DNA from: Nitrogeniibacter mangrovi
GTDB taxonomy: Bacteria; Pseudomonadota; Gammaproteobacteria; Burkholderiales; Rhodocyclaceae
Assembly (NCBI RefSeq): GCF_010983895.1
Contig: NZ_CP048836.1
Coordinates: 434,001 to 498,000 of the forward strand
DNA length: 64,000 nucleotides
Reading direction: 5' to 3'
Shown here in pieces: positions 8,806 through 17,562 of the stretch. Numbering within the stretch: the first letter of the stretch is position 1; every line of letters starts with the position of its first letter. A program made the position numbers and the translations under genes. Under the pieces are notes generated by a model. The model ran no database searches. It was not told the origin of the DNA and worked only from the letters and a program-made list of their open reading frames with translations.

Positions 8806-10704
8806 GTGCGCCTGGTGCTATGGCTGGTGCTGGTGTGGTTGCCGGTGCTCGCCGCGGCGGCGGTGCCCGATTTCGCCACGGTACGCGCCCATCACCGGAC
8901 CACGGAAGGCCGGCTGGTCGACCGGGCGGGCGAACCGCTGGCCGAGCGCCCGGTCGATGGCGCCACCCGCCGGCTCGAATGGGTGCCGCTCGAGGCGCTC
9001 TCTCCCGCCATGCTCGAAACGCTGCTCGAGGCCGAGGACCGGCGCTTCTACGAGCACGGCGGCATCGACTGGCGCGCCTTTGCCGCCGCCGCCATCCAGA
9101 ACCTGTGGTACGAGCATCCGCGCGGCGCCTCGACCCTGAGCATGCAGCTGGTCGGCCTGCTCGACCCGGCGCTGCATCCGGAACGCAACCACGGCGGGCG
9201 TCGCACCCTGGAGCAAAAATGGGATCAGGCGGTGGCTGCGCAGGAGATCGAGGCACGCTGGAGCAAGGCGGAGATTCTCGAGGCCTACCTGAACCTGGCG
9301 CCCTTTCGCGGCGCGCTGCAGGGCATCCATGCCGCCGCCTGGGCGCTGGTGGGCAAGGCGCCCGATGCGCTCGATCGCGCCGAGGCGTCCATTCTCGCGG
9401 CGCTGCTGCGCGCCCCCAACGCCCCGCCCCCCAAGGTCGCCTGGCGTGCCTGCGAACTGTTGCGCCGCATCGGCAGCGCGGATCTGTGCCCGCGGGTTCA
9501 CCAGCTGGCCGCGCACCTGGACCCGGTGCGTCTGGCGCCACGCTGGAACGACGCGCCACATCTGGCACGGCGGCTGGTCACCGAACCGGGGGTGGTGCAT
9601 ACGGTGCTCGACGCCGACTGGCAGCGCGGCATGGAACGCGCCCTCGAGGCGGCCGCCCCGGCCCGCGCCGCGGCGGTGGTGATCGACAACGCCACGGGCG
9701 CCGTGCTGGCGGACGTGGGGGGGCTCGACGCGGCGCAGCCGGACGCGGCCGTTGCCCGCCATCCGGCGGGTTCGATGAGCTGGCCGGTGATGACGGCGCT
9801 GGCGCTGGATACCAAAACCGTCAACGCGGCGACGCTGTTTCCGGTGCCGGCGACGGGGGACGCCATGAGCGTGCGCGCGGCGCTGGCGACGGGCGCGATG
9901 CCCGAGGCGCTGGCCGCCCATGTGCCCGGCGCGCGCGAGGCGACCCTGCTGGAACTGCTGCGCGCCCCCGGGGCGGCGGCCCCGGATCTGTCCCGGGTGG
10001 CGATCGATCTGGCGCAGCTGGCGGCGCTCGGGCGCATGCTCGCGGTCGACGGGGTGTGGCGCCCGCCGTTCTGGCGTGCGCAGGCGCAGGGCGCGCCGGT
10101 GGCGATGATCTCGCCCCAGGCCGCCTTCATTGCGCGCGACCTGTTCCCGGCGGTGCGGGTCGCGCCCTTGCCGCGCACCCATGCCGCCTGGGGGGTGGGC
10201 AGCAACGGCGCGGTGACCATCGCGGTGTGGATGGAAACCGGTGCCACCGCGAGCGTCGAGACCCGCGCCTGGCTCAATGCCCGGCTCGCGGCGAGCGGCC
10301 GCTGGCCGCCCGAGCGGGTCGTCCCGACCGGCGTGGTGTCGGCGCCGGTGCGCTTCGACAACGGACGCGAGCCGCCGCGCAGCGAGTGGTTCATCAAGGG
10401 CACCGCCACGGCGGTGGCGGCACCGCCGGTGCTGATCGCGCGCATCGTGACGCCGTCACCGCGCGCCATCGTGGCTGCGGCCGATCTCGATGCCGCCGGT
10501 GGCGTGTGGCTGGAAGCCTCCCGCGAGGACGAACGTCTGCGCTGGCAGGTGGACGGCGTGCCGGCGGGGCAGGGCGGCCGCGTCCTGTGGCGACCGAGCC
10601 CGGGGCTGCATCACATCGTCCTGCTCGATACGGTGGGGCGCGTCATCGATACCGTGGACGTGGCGGTGCGCTCGGACGTGTCTGCCGACGCTCGGCGCCG
10701 CTGA
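8806..10704 (+). CDS. PBP1C-like peptidoglycan glycosyltransferase with degenerate transpeptidase domain
   Basis: About 632 residues from a GTG at 8806, two bases after cca. A signal anchor (LVLWLVLVWLPVLAAAA) precedes a glycosyltransferase 51 domain with EDRRFYEHGGIDW, GASTLSMQL and KAEILEAYLN, so glycan polymerisation should be intact. The penicillin-binding half is shortened and lacks active-site motifs: where PBP1C has S-x-x-K this protein has SMSW, and no KTGTS is present before the GVGSNGAVTIAVWMETG strand. A BiPBP-like C-terminal region follows (EWFIKGTAT onward). E. coli PBP1C is about 770 residues. It is probably a transglycosylase with a pseudo-transpeptidase. No alpha-2-macroglobulin gene, the usual PBP1C partner, is adjacent. 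Confidence 0.85.
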   Translation: MRLVLWLVLVWLPVLAAAAVPDFATVRAHHRTTEGRLVDRAGEPLAERPVDGATRRLEWVPLEALSPAMLETLLEAEDRRFYEHGGIDWRAFAAAAIQNLWYEHPRGASTLSMQLVGLLDPALHPERNHGGRRTLEQKWDQAVAAQEIEARWSKAEILEAYLNLAPFRGALQGIHAAAWALVGKAPDALDRAEASILAALLRAPNAPPPKVAWRACELLRRIGSADLCPRVHQLAAHLDPVRLAPRWNDAPHLARRLVTEPGVVHTVLDADWQRGMERALEAAAPARAAAVVIDNATGAVLADVGGLDAAQPDAAVARHPAGSMSWPVMTALALDTKTVNAATLFPVPATGDAMSVRAALATGAMPEALAAHVPGAREATLLELLRAPGAAAPDLSRVAIDLAQLAALGRMLAVDGVWRPPFWRAQAQGAPVAMISPQAAFIARDLFPAVRVAPLPRTHAAWGVGSNGAVTIAVWMETGATASVETRAWLNARLAASGRWPPERVVPTGVVSAPVRFDNGREPPRSEWFIKGTATAVAAPPVLIARIVTPSPRAIVAAADLDAAGGVWLEASREDERLRWQVDGVPAGQGGRVLWRPSPGLHHIVLLDTVGRVIDTVDVAVRSDVSADARRR

Positions 10705-10710
10705 GGCTGC

Positions 10711-10911
10711 CTACAGCCAGCGCAGGATCAGCCAGGCGAGCAGCGAGAGCACGATGGTGCTGGTGAAGGGCAGGTGATAGGTGCGCCCCTCGCGGGTGAA
10801 ACGCAGGTCGCCGGGGAGCTGACCGAGTCGCAGGTAGCGGGTCAGCAGCGGTTGCAGGCCGCCGAGCAGGGCGACCACGATGAGGATGGAAACCAGCCAT
10901 TTGAGCAGCAT
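10711..10911 (-). CDS. DUF2905 family small membrane protein
   Basis: This 66-residue protein (first residues MLLKWLVSIL) has two hydrophobic segments flanking a conserved hydrophilic centre, LGQLPGDLRFTREGRTYHLP. That centre is characteristic of the DUF2905 family of small inner-membrane proteins, whose function is unknown. The ATG at 910-911 is preferred over the much longer open frame because similarity starts here. It converges on the PBP1C-like gene with six bases between the stops. Confidence 0.8.
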   Translation of the reverse strand: MLLKWLVSILIVVALLGGLQPLLTRYLRLGQLPGDLRFTREGRTYHLPFTSTIVLSLLAWLILRWL

Positions 10912-11007
10912 GGGGAGACGTCTGGGCCTGGGGTGCGGGGGCCGAAAAATCGTGCGGTACGACACGATACCCCAGTGAACGCGGGCTGTCGCGCGTGGTG
11001 CGATCGG

Positions 11008-11028
11008 TCGAAATGGAGTACCTTTCGA
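11008..11028. repeat. inverted repeat upstream of the alpha/beta hydrolase gene
   Basis: TCGAAA(T)GG-AGTA-CCTTTCGA forms a 21-base dyad about 92 bases before the hydrolase start, in the 208-base gap between it and the divergent DUF2905 gene. It could be an operator or an RNA hairpin in the leader. No regulator gene is adjacent. Confidence 0.35.
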
Positions 11029-11119
11029 TGTCAGAAAACGCACGAATGTTCGCGCCCGATCGCCGCCGCCCCCATGCCGAGTGGGCCGCGTCGCGACGGG
11101 TGTCGCCCCGGAGAACCCC

Positions 11120-11926
11120 ATGAATCGTAGTCGCTTCGGCGATCTGGAAGTCATCGCCCGCACCCCGTCCACCGTGGTGCGCGATACCCCGTTGCTGTTC
11201 GTCCACGGCGCCTACACGGCGGCGTGGTGCTGGGAGGCGCATTTCCTCCCCTGGTTCGCCGACGCCGGCTTCGCCTGCTACGCGGTGTCGCTGTCCGGCC
11301 ATGGGCACAGCCGCCAGCACGGCATGCTCGACAGCTACAGCATCGACGACTATGTGAACGACGTGGCCGAAGTGGTCGCCGCCCTGCCGGAGGCGCCGAT
11401 CCTGATCGGCCATTCCATGGGCGGCTTCGTGGTGCAGAAGTTCCTCGAGCATCACACCGCGCCGGCGGCCGTGCTGATGGCCTCGGTGCCGCCCCAGGGG
11501 TTGTGGTCCTCGGCGCTCGGGCTCATGTTCAAGAAGCCCACGCTGCTGCAGGATCTGAACCGCATGCTCGGGGGCGCCGCGCCCAGCGTCGACAGCGTGC
11601 GCGAAGCGCTGTTTCATCAGCCGGTGGATGCCGAGCGGCTGCGCGAGTACTGCCTCAAGTCGCAGCCCGAGTCGCACCGCGCGATCTGGGACATGACCTT
11701 GTTCAACCTGCCACACGTGGCACGCATGGCGGATGTGCCCATGCTGGTGCTGGGCGCCGGTGAGGATCACCTGATTCCGCCAGCGCTGGTGCAGCGGACC
11801 GCGCAGACCTATGGCGTCGACGAGATCCTGTTCGAGGACATGGGCCACGCGATGATGCTCGAGCGCGACTGGGAACAGGTGGCCACCTGCATGCTGCGCT
11901 GGCTGGAGACGCAAATCGTGCGCTGA
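11120..11926 (+). CDS. alpha/beta hydrolase
   Basis: This 268-residue single-domain alpha/beta hydrolase has the oxyanion-side motif FVHGAYTAAWCW, the nucleophile elbow GHSMGG (Ser at about residue 104), a late-strand acid near GAGEDHLIP and the final histidine in DMGHAMM. It resembles the lysophospholipase/carboxylesterase group, but the substrate cannot be read from sequence. GGAG lies upstream of the ATG at 11120; the frame extends to a GTG at 11081. No signal peptide is seen, so it is cytoplasmic. A small acidic protein gene follows. Confidence 0.85.
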   Translation: MNRSRFGDLEVIARTPSTVVRDTPLLFVHGAYTAAWCWEAHFLPWFADAGFACYAVSLSGHGHSRQHGMLDSYSIDDYVNDVAEVVAALPEAPILIGHSMGGFVVQKFLEHHTAPAAVLMASVPPQGLWSSALGLMFKKPTLLQDLNRMLGGAAPSVDSVREALFHQPVDAERLREYCLKSQPESHRAIWDMTLFNLPHVARMADVPMLVLGAGEDHLIPPALVQRTAQTYGVDEILFEDMGHAMMLERDWEQVATCMLRWLETQIVR

Positions 11927-12013
11927 TTGTGCGTTTTGTCATGGCGCGCACGACCGTTCGGTTCCAGCATGAACCGACGGTGCCCGGGCGTGGTGCCGCA
12001 GCAGGAGACAAAC

Positions 12014-12214
12014 ATGGACAGCCACGACAAACCGGGGATCACCGGCGCCGCTGATTACGACGATGATGTGCTCGATTCGGGCTGGATGCCGATGCCCGAG
12101 GCCGTGGCGCCCGAGCCTGCGGCGCATCCGCCGGGGCCGAATCGGGCCGCGTGCGACGATGCCGACGCCTTCCTGCGCGGGATCTATCGCAGCGAGGGCT
12201 CACTCCTCGATTGA
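12014..12214 (+). CDS. small acidic hypothetical protein (66 residues)
   Basis: A GCAGGAGAC ribosome site precedes the ATG at 12014. The product is rich in Asp, Glu and Pro, with an acidic segment DYDDDVLDSGW, a proline-rich middle and a short C-terminal helix (ADAFLRGIYRSEGSLLD). No signal peptide, membrane segment or known domain is visible. It lies 87 bases after the alpha/beta hydrolase and converges on midA with 13 bases between stops. Its ribosome site and codon use support expression; its function is unknown. Confidence 0.6.
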   Translation: MDSHDKPGITGAADYDDDVLDSGWMPMPEAVAPEPAAHPPGPNRAACDDADAFLRGIYRSEGSLLD

Positions 12215-12227
12215 GCGTTTGCGCCGC

Positions 12228-13388
12228 TTACAGCGTGTGCAGCCGGTCGCTGCGTGCGAAACCGAGCAGTGGCGCGCCCAGCCCCTTGCCGGCGGCGAGG
12301 ACCTTGAACAGCTCCCCCATCTCCTGCGGTGTGGTCAGCCGCTGGACGGCGCGTGCCGCACGGATGTAGTCCGGCGTGGTCTGCTCGCCCCGTTCGGCCA
12401 GCCGCTCCAGGATGCCGCAGTTGAACAGGAAGGCGGCCTGGGCGGTGTAGCCGTAGATGTCGAGCCCGGCGCCATGGGCCGCTTCGGCCATGGCGGTGAA
12501 ATCGACGAAGGCGGTGATGTCGTTCAGGCCGGGCCAGCGGAACGGGTCGGCATGGGCCTGGTGGCGGTAATAGCACAACAGGGTGCCGTTGCTGCGACTG
12601 GGCAGGTAGTACTCGGCGCGCGGATACCCGTAATCGATCATCAGCAAGGCGCCCTGTTCCAGCCGCGTCCCCCAGTCGGCCATCCAGGCCTCGCCGGCCA
12701 GGTTCAGTTCGCTCACATATTCGCCTTCGGCCGGCATGGGCGCGCCGAGGCGCTCGGCAGCCGCCAGCAGCCGCGCCCCGGCAGGGCGATCGGCCCAGGC
12801 GAAGTGCCCGTCGGCATCGACCGCGACGCCGCGTTCGAACACCGCGCCGTCGCGCCAGACGAGCAGGTGCACCGGCATCACGTCGAGCACTTCGTTGGCG
12901 ACGACGGCGCCGCGGAAGCGCTCGGGCAGGGTGTCGATCCAGCGCACGCAGTCGACCAGGGCGGGCGCGCGGCTCGCCAGGGTGGCGGCCTGACGCTCAC
13001 GCAGTTCGCCCGACACCTCGAGAATCGAATAGCGTTCGGGCCGATGGCCGAGGCGATCGAGTTCGAGCAGCAGATCGGCGGCGAGCAGCCCGGTGCCGGC
13101 GCCCACTTCGAGCACCTCGGACGCGCTCTGGGCGGTGATTTCGGCGACCTGGGCGGCCAGCGCCTGACCGAACAGGGGGGTGAGTTCGGGGGCGGTGATG
13201 AAGTCTCCGCCCGGGCCGAATTTCTGTGCCCCGCCGCTGTAGTACCCGAGTCCCGGCGTGTACAGTGCGTCGTGCATGTAGTCGGCGAAACCGATCCAGC
13301 CGTCGGCGGCGTCGATGCGCGCGCGCAGGCGGGCCGCCAGAGCATCGCTCTGGGCCAGGGCGTCGGGGCCGGGTTGGGGCAGGGTCAT
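12228..13388 (-). CDS. MidA/NDUFAF7-type class I SAM-dependent methyltransferase
   Basis: This 386-residue protein has the family start IGFADYMHDALYTPGLGYYSGG and KFGPGGDFITAPE, then the SAM-binding EVGAGTGLLAADLL (about residue 105) and the NEVLDVMPVHL segment. The group includes mitochondrial NDUFAF7/MidA, which methylates an arginine of complex I subunit NDUFS2; bacterial substrates are less clear. In betaproteobacteria it commonly neighbours the pteridine reductase found here divergently upstream. Confidence 0.88.
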   Translation of the reverse strand: MTLPQPGPDALAQSDALAARLRARIDAADGWIGFADYMHDALYTPGLGYYSGGAQKFGPGGDFITAPELTPLFGQALAAQVAEITAQSASEVLEVGAGTGLLAADLLLELDRLGHRPERYSILEVSGELRERQAATLASRAPALVDCVRWIDTLPERFRGAVVANEVLDVMPVHLLVWRDGAVFERGVAVDADGHFAWADRPAGARLLAAAERLGAPMPAEGEYVSELNLAGEAWMADWGTRLEQGALLMIDYGYPRAEYYLPSRSNGTLLCYYRHQAHADPFRWPGLNDITAFVDFTAMAEAAHGAGLDIYGYTAQAAFLFNCGILERLAERGEQTTPDYIRAARAVQRLTTPQEMGELFKVLAAGKGLGAPLLGFARSDRLHTL

Positions 13389-13506
13389 GGGGGGCGGGTC
13401 GATTGCGGCAAAGGACGGAGTCTACCCGTGCCGGCGGGCCTTGTGGTCACATCGGCGTCGGGCGCTTTGTGATACAAGGAGGCATCCCTGTGACTCGGAG
13501 AACAGT

Positions 13507-14259
13507 GTGGTGGCTCAAAGCGCTCAGGCCCCAGTCGCCCTGGTGACCGGGGCGGCCCGTCGCGTCGGTGCCGCCATCGCCCGACGGCTGCATGCCGGCG
13601 GGGCGCAGGTGGCGCTGCACTATCGCGAATCGGAGGCCGCCGCGCGGCAGCTGGCCGACGAGCTCGATGCGCTGCGTGCCGGCTCCGCGGCCGTGTTTCG
13701 CGCCGATCTGCTCGACGTGGACGCCCTGCCCGCGCTGGTGTCCGCCGTGGTTGCCCGGTTCGGGCGGCTCGACGCCCTGGTCAACAACGCGTCGAGCTTC
13801 TATCCGACGGCGGTCGGCGAGACCGGGCTGGAGGCGTGGGAGGATCTGATGGGGTCGAACCTGCGCGCCCCCTATTTCCTCATGCAGGCGGCCGCGCCCC
13901 ATCTGGCCGAGGCGGGCGGCAGCGTGGTCAATATCGTCGACATTCATGCCGAACGACCGTTGCCGGGCTATCCGGTGTACAGCGCCGCCAAGGCGGGCCT
14001 GTTCGGGCTGACGCGGGCGATGGCCATCGAACTGGCGCCGCGGGTGCGGGTCAATGGCGTCTCGCCGGGGGCGATCCTGTGGCCGGACGACGGCCAGTTT
14101 CCGGACCGCGAGCGTGAGGCGATCGTCGCGCATACGCTGCTCAAGCGTGCCGGCCATCCCGACGACATCGCCGGTGCGGTCCGCTACCTGCTGTTCGATG
14201 CCCCCTACGTGACCGGACAGATTCTCGCGGTCGACGCCGGACGCAGCGCGCATCTGTGA
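13507..14259 (+). CDS. pteridine reductase (SDR family)
   Basis: About 250 residues from GTG 13507, chosen because GGAG lies six bases upstream (GTG 13510 is also possible). The SDR cofactor motif appears as TGAARRVG, whose arginine pair is typical of NADPH-dependent pteridine reductases. NNASSFYP and the catalytic YSAAKAG follow. It probably reduces dihydrofolate, dihydrobiopterin or related pterins, serving folate or molybdopterin-type pools. ttcA follows 52 bases downstream and midA is divergent, a common betaproteobacterial arrangement. Confidence 0.88.
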   Translation: MVAQSAQAPVALVTGAARRVGAAIARRLHAGGAQVALHYRESEAAARQLADELDALRAGSAAVFRADLLDVDALPALVSAVVARFGRLDALVNNASSFYPTAVGETGLEAWEDLMGSNLRAPYFLMQAAAPHLAEAGGSVVNIVDIHAERPLPGYPVYSAAKAGLFGLTRAMAIELAPRVRVNGVSPGAILWPDDGQFPDREREAIVAHTLLKRAGHPDDIAGAVRYLLFDAPYVTGQILAVDAGRSAHL

Positions 14260-14311
14260 GCGGGATGACGGATTTTGGCTGCAGGTATAATGCCGTGTGT
14301 TTGCCGGCTAA

Positions 14312-15229
14312 GTGGTGAGTATCATCGAAGCGATCCAGCCCACGCCAGAGGGGCGTTTTTCCAATACCTTCCTGCGGCTCAAGAAGAAGCTCGAGCGCGC
14401 GGTCGGCTCCGCGATCGCCGACTTCAACATGATCGAGGACGGCGATACCGTCCTCGTTTGTGTCTCCGGCGGCAAGGATTCCTACAGCCTGCTGTCGATC
14501 CTGCTTGCGCTGCGAGAGCGTGCGCCGGTCGATTTCCGCCTGGTGGCGATGAACCTGGACCAGAAGCAGCCCGGCTTCCCTGCGGACGTTCTGCCGAGCT
14601 ACTTCGAGCAACTGGGCGTGGAGTACCGGATCGTCACCGAGGATACCTACACCATCGTCAAGGAAAAAATTCCGGCCGGAAAGACGACCTGTTCCCTGTG
14701 TTCGCGGCTGCGACGCGGCATCATCTACCGTACCGCACGCGAGGTCGGAGCGACCAAGATCGCCCTCGGCCATCATCGGGACGACATGATCGAGACCCTT
14801 TTCCTGAACATGTTCTTCGGCGGTCGCCTCAAGGCCATGCCACCCAAGCTGGTCAGCGACGATGGTGAGCATGTCGTGATCCGGCCATTGGCCTATTGCG
14901 CCGAGAGCGACATTGCGCGATTCGCGCGGGCCATGCAGTACCCGATCATTCCGTGCAATCTGTGCGGATCGCAGGAAAACGCCCAGCGCCGTCAGATCAA
15001 ACAGATGCTGCAGGGCTGGGCAAGCGAGTTTCCCGGGCGGATCGAGTCGATCTGTACCGCGATGCAGCAGGTGGTACCGTCGCATCTGGCGGACCGCCAC
15101 TTGTTCGACTTTGCCGGCCTGACCCGGGGCGCGCAGGTCGACGAGGGGGATACGGTGTTCGACCCGCCGGAGCTGCCATCAGCAGGTGCTGCGCAGCCGG
15201 TCACGCTGCGTCTGACGTCGGATCGGTGA
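14312..15229 (+). CDS. ttcA: tRNA 2-thiocytidine(32) synthetase TtcA
   Basis: This is a 305-residue PP-loop ATPase that thiolates C32 of certain tRNAs. The PP-loop SGGKDS is at about residue 52 and the two CxxC motifs are CSLC (about 130) and CNLC (about 215), which hold the oxygen-sensitive iron-sulfur cluster. GHHRDD is also present. The start is a GTG at 14312 or 14315 without a strong ribosome site. The stop overlaps a candidate promoter for the next gene. Confidence 0.95.
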   Translation: MVSIIEAIQPTPEGRFSNTFLRLKKKLERAVGSAIADFNMIEDGDTVLVCVSGGKDSYSLLSILLALRERAPVDFRLVAMNLDQKQPGFPADVLPSYFEQLGVEYRIVTEDTYTIVKEKIPAGKTTCSLCSRLRRGIIYRTAREVGATKIALGHHRDDMIETLFLNMFFGGRLKAMPPKLVSDDGEHVVIRPLAYCAESDIARFARAMQYPIIPCNLCGSQENAQRRQIKQMLQGWASEFPGRIESICTAMQQVVPSHLADRHLFDFAGLTRGAQVDEGDTVFDPPELPSAGAAQPVTLRLTSDR

Positions 15230-15240
15230 TGCCCTATTAT
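15212..15240 (+). promoter_or_regulatory. candidate sigma-70 promoter for the FHA-protein gene
   Basis: CTGACG, a 17-base spacer, then TATTAT match the -35 and -10 boxes at four and five of six positions. It spans the 3' end of ttcA and lies about 105 bases before the FHA gene, which could thus be transcribed independently. Confidence 0.45.
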
Positions 15241-15344
15241 TCACTTGCACCGGCGCGGCCGTTGCCCGATGATGAGGCCCCAAGGAGGCCAGACGCATCG
15301 GGCTCGCCCGGCAGGGCAGGTGCCTGAACAACGCGCGATCATCC

Positions 15345-16214
15345 ATGACAGAACAACGAAACGTGTGCGTGATGTATGCCGAGCTCGTCGGGGGCGAGCG
15401 TCTGGCCGCACTGTTGAGCGAAACCGAGGCGGGGCATGCGGTCGAACGCAGCATGAACCGCGTGGAGCGCGTCGTCGAAGGGCAGGGCGGCACGCTGTTG
15501 CGTCGCGCCTCCGACGAGATCTGCGTCGCCTTCGACCGGTGCGACGGCGCCGTCTTGGCGGCCAACGAGATGATCGACCGGGTCGCCAGCCTGCCGCCGG
15601 TGCGGGGCGTGCGGCTCGGCATCCGCATCGGCATGCACTACGGCACCATGGAAGAGGATAGCCCGCCGGCTGGCGAGGCGCTGGCGGTGGCCATGCGTCT
15701 GGCCGGAATGGCTCAGTCCGGTCAGGCCCTGATCAGTGGCGCCACGGTGCTGTTGCTGTCCGCCGGGTCGCGCCAGTATGTGCGCGAAGGCGGGGAGCAC
15801 GGCCTCAGCGTCGAAGGTTTCGAGTGGCCCGTGTATGCGCTGGCCGGTCGCGCCGGTACGGCCACCTCGATTCCGCCGGCCGCCCGGGTGTCGCAGCGAT
15901 TGCGCGTGCGCCACCAGGACGAGATCCATTTGGTGGAGGAATTGCGTCCGATTCTGTTGTTGGGTCGGGAGATGGGTAACGACATCGTGGTCATCGATCC
16001 GCGGACGTCGCGCCAGCATGCCCGGATCGAGCGTCGCCGCGACGGCTTTTTCGTGGTCGACCAGAGCACGAACGGCACCTTCATCGCCAACGAAGGCGGT
16101 GGCGAACAGTGCATCCGCGGCGGGGAAGTGATGCTCGCCGGGCAAGGGCGGATCGGCTGTGGATTCTCCGCCATGGAGACCGAACGGGATCTCGTGTTCT
16201 ACGAGATTGTCTGA
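15345..16214 (+). CDS. cyclase-like domain plus FHA domain protein
   Basis: The 289-residue protein has two parts. Residues 1-165 follow the class III nucleotidyl cyclase pattern (VCVMYAELVG, RRASDEICVAF, GIRIGMHYG, ALAVAMRLAGMA). The first metal aspartate is Glu in AELVG, and base-recognition residues are not obvious, so this half is probably a non-catalytic sensor or scaffold. Residues 200-289 form an FHA domain (LLGREMGNDIVV, SRQHARIERR, DQSTNGTFI) that binds phosphothreonine peptides. The protein is cytoplasmic, with no membrane segment. No Ser/Thr kinase gene is adjacent, so the partner lies elsewhere. Confidence 0.8.
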   Translation: MTEQRNVCVMYAELVGGERLAALLSETEAGHAVERSMNRVERVVEGQGGTLLRRASDEICVAFDRCDGAVLAANEMIDRVASLPPVRGVRLGIRIGMHYGTMEEDSPPAGEALAVAMRLAGMAQSGQALISGATVLLLSAGSRQYVREGGEHGLSVEGFEWPVYALAGRAGTATSIPPAARVSQRLRVRHQDEIHLVEELRPILLLGREMGNDIVVIDPRTSRQHARIERRRDGFFVVDQSTNGTFIANEGGGEQCIRGGEVMLAGQGRIGCGFSAMETERDLVFYEIV

Positions 16215-16238
16215 GCCGGTTCGGCCGGTATGGCGACA

Positions 16239-16260
16239 CGGGCGCCCCTGAGGGCGCCCG
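16239..16260. terminator. hairpin between convergent FHA-protein and psiF genes
   Basis: CGGGCGCCC-CTGA-GGGCGCCCG is a perfect 9-bp stem with a 4-base loop midway between two convergent stops. The T-tract is poor on both sides, so termination may be weak, but position and stability fit a shared terminator. Confidence 0.55.
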
Positions 16261-16268
16261 TCGTGCGT

Positions 16269-16502
16269 TCACGAGGCGTTTTTCGCCGGTTTGGGGCTGG
16301 CCTTGGCGGGGGTGCCCGTGGCGTGGTGCTTGCCCGACAGGCAGCTTTTCATGAAGGCCTTGCGGGCGTCGCCCTTGAGCGCTTTGACTTTCGCCGTCTT
16401 GTTGCAGTTGCGCATGCGCTCGTGCTGAGGATTCTCGGCCGCCACGACGGATGTGGCCGACAGGATCAGGGTAAGGGCGGCGAGGGATGTGGACAGTCGC
16501 AT
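16269..16502 (-). CDS. psiF: PsiF-like small secreted protein
   Basis: This 77-residue protein has a signal peptide (MRLSTSLAALTLILSATSVVAA) and a mature part NPQHERMRNCNKTAKVKALKGDARKAFMKSCL followed by a Lys/Pro tail. The C-N-x(n)-LKGD-RKxFMxxCL pattern defines the PsiF family, named for phosphate-starvation induction in E. coli; its periplasmic role is unknown. I looked for a Pho box upstream and found only two unspaced TTGTCATTG copies, which is not convincing. Confidence 0.82.
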   Translation of the reverse strand: MRLSTSLAALTLILSATSVVAAENPQHERMRNCNKTAKVKALKGDARKAFMKSCLSGKHHATGTPAKASPKPAKNAS

Positions 16503-16623
16503 TGGAAGGCTCCGTTTATCTGTTTGTCATTGGAGCTTTCATCCTAGCGTGTGCCGTCCGAAGACGCAGGGGACAATTCCATTGTCATTGTTGCGGATAT
16601 GTGCATCATGCACCGTCCCGCGG

Positions 16624-17562
16624 TCATTCGGGGTTGTCGGAAATGAGCAGTGCGCGTTGCCGGGCGATGAATTCCTGCGTGGTGTCGATGCCGCGCAGTT
16701 GCAGGATGGTGGTGCGGACGGCCGCTTCGAGCAGGACCGCGATGTTCCGCCCGGCGGCCACCGGAATGACCATCTTGCGTACCGGTACGCCGAGAATCTC
16801 CATGGTGTCCTGCTCGATGGGCAGTCGTGTCGGGTCGCCCTCGCCCGGCGTGCGCCGCTGCAGGTAGACCACCAGCTTGAGGCGCATCTTGCGCCGGCAG
16901 GCGGTCTCGCCGAAGATCGTGCGGATGTTGAGGATGCCGATACCGCGCACTTCCAGGTAATTCTTGAGCAGTTCCGGGCAGCGGCCTTCGAGTACCGTGG
17001 GCGCGACGCGCGAGAACTCGACCATGTCGTCGGCGACCAGACCGTGGCCGCGCGAGATGAGTTCGAGCGCCAGTTCCGACTTGCCGGCGCCGGAGTCACC
17101 GGTGATGAAGACGCCGAGGCCAAGCACGTCCATAAACACCCCGTGCAGGGAGGTGCGCTCGGCCAACTCACGGGACAGATACAGACGGAGCTGGTCCACG
17201 ATGCTGGCTGCCGGTTGCGGCGTGGTGAACAAGGCCACGTTTGCCTCACGGCAATGGCTTTCGACGAGCCCGGGGACCTCGCAGCCATCGGCGACGATCA
17301 TGGCAGGCGGGCGGGCGTGGAGGATTTCGGTGACGTAGTGGGCGACCTTGCGGGCCGCCTGTCGGCGCGCCCACGCGACCTCGGCAGCGCCGAGGATCTG
17401 CAGGCGCTCCGGATGGATCAGGTTGAGGTGACCGACCAGATCGGCCGGCCAGACACGCTCTTCGCTGACCGAGAGGACGCGATCCGGCGTACCGCAGACG
17501 TGGGTCAGCTCAAGGCGTTCGGCAACCTGCTCAAAGAGCCGAGTGACGCTGGTCTGCCGCAT
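16624..17562 (-). CDS. hprK: HPr kinase/phosphorylase
   Basis: This 312-residue enzyme phosphorylates and dephosphorylates Ser46 of HPr. The Walker A loop is GDSGAGKSE (about residue 155), and the family signature EVRGIGILNI with the preceding LVADDMVE loop is intact. In betaproteobacteria it works with PtsN and an incomplete PTS to regulate carbon and nitrogen metabolism rather than sugar uptake. The ATG at 17562 lies 32 bases inside the 3' end of ptsN, indicating translational coupling. It is the last gene of the long minus-strand cluster. Confidence 0.95.
   Translation of the reverse strand: MRQTSVTRLFEQVAERLELTHVCGTPDRVLSVSEERVWPADLVGHLNLIHPERLQILGAAEVAWARRQAARKVAHYVTEILHARPPAMIVADGCEVPGLVESHCREANVALFTTPQPAASIVDQLRLYLSRELAERTSLHGVFMDVLGLGVFITGDSGAGKSELALELISRGHGLVADDMVEFSRVAPTVLEGRCPELLKNYLEVRGIGILNIRTIFGETACRRKMRLKLVVYLQRRTPGEGDPTRLPIEQDTMEILGVPVRKMVIPVAAGRNIAVLLEAAVRTTILQLRGIDTTQEFIARQRALLISDNPE

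Noticed and set aside
15229-15327. 32-codon frame overlapping the ttcA stop
   Set aside because: It has no ribosome site or recognisable product and overlaps the candidate promoter of the next gene.
16503-16623. Pho box upstream of psiF
   Set aside because: TTGTCATTG occurs twice, but not as 7-base repeats spaced 11 apart as PhoB requires.
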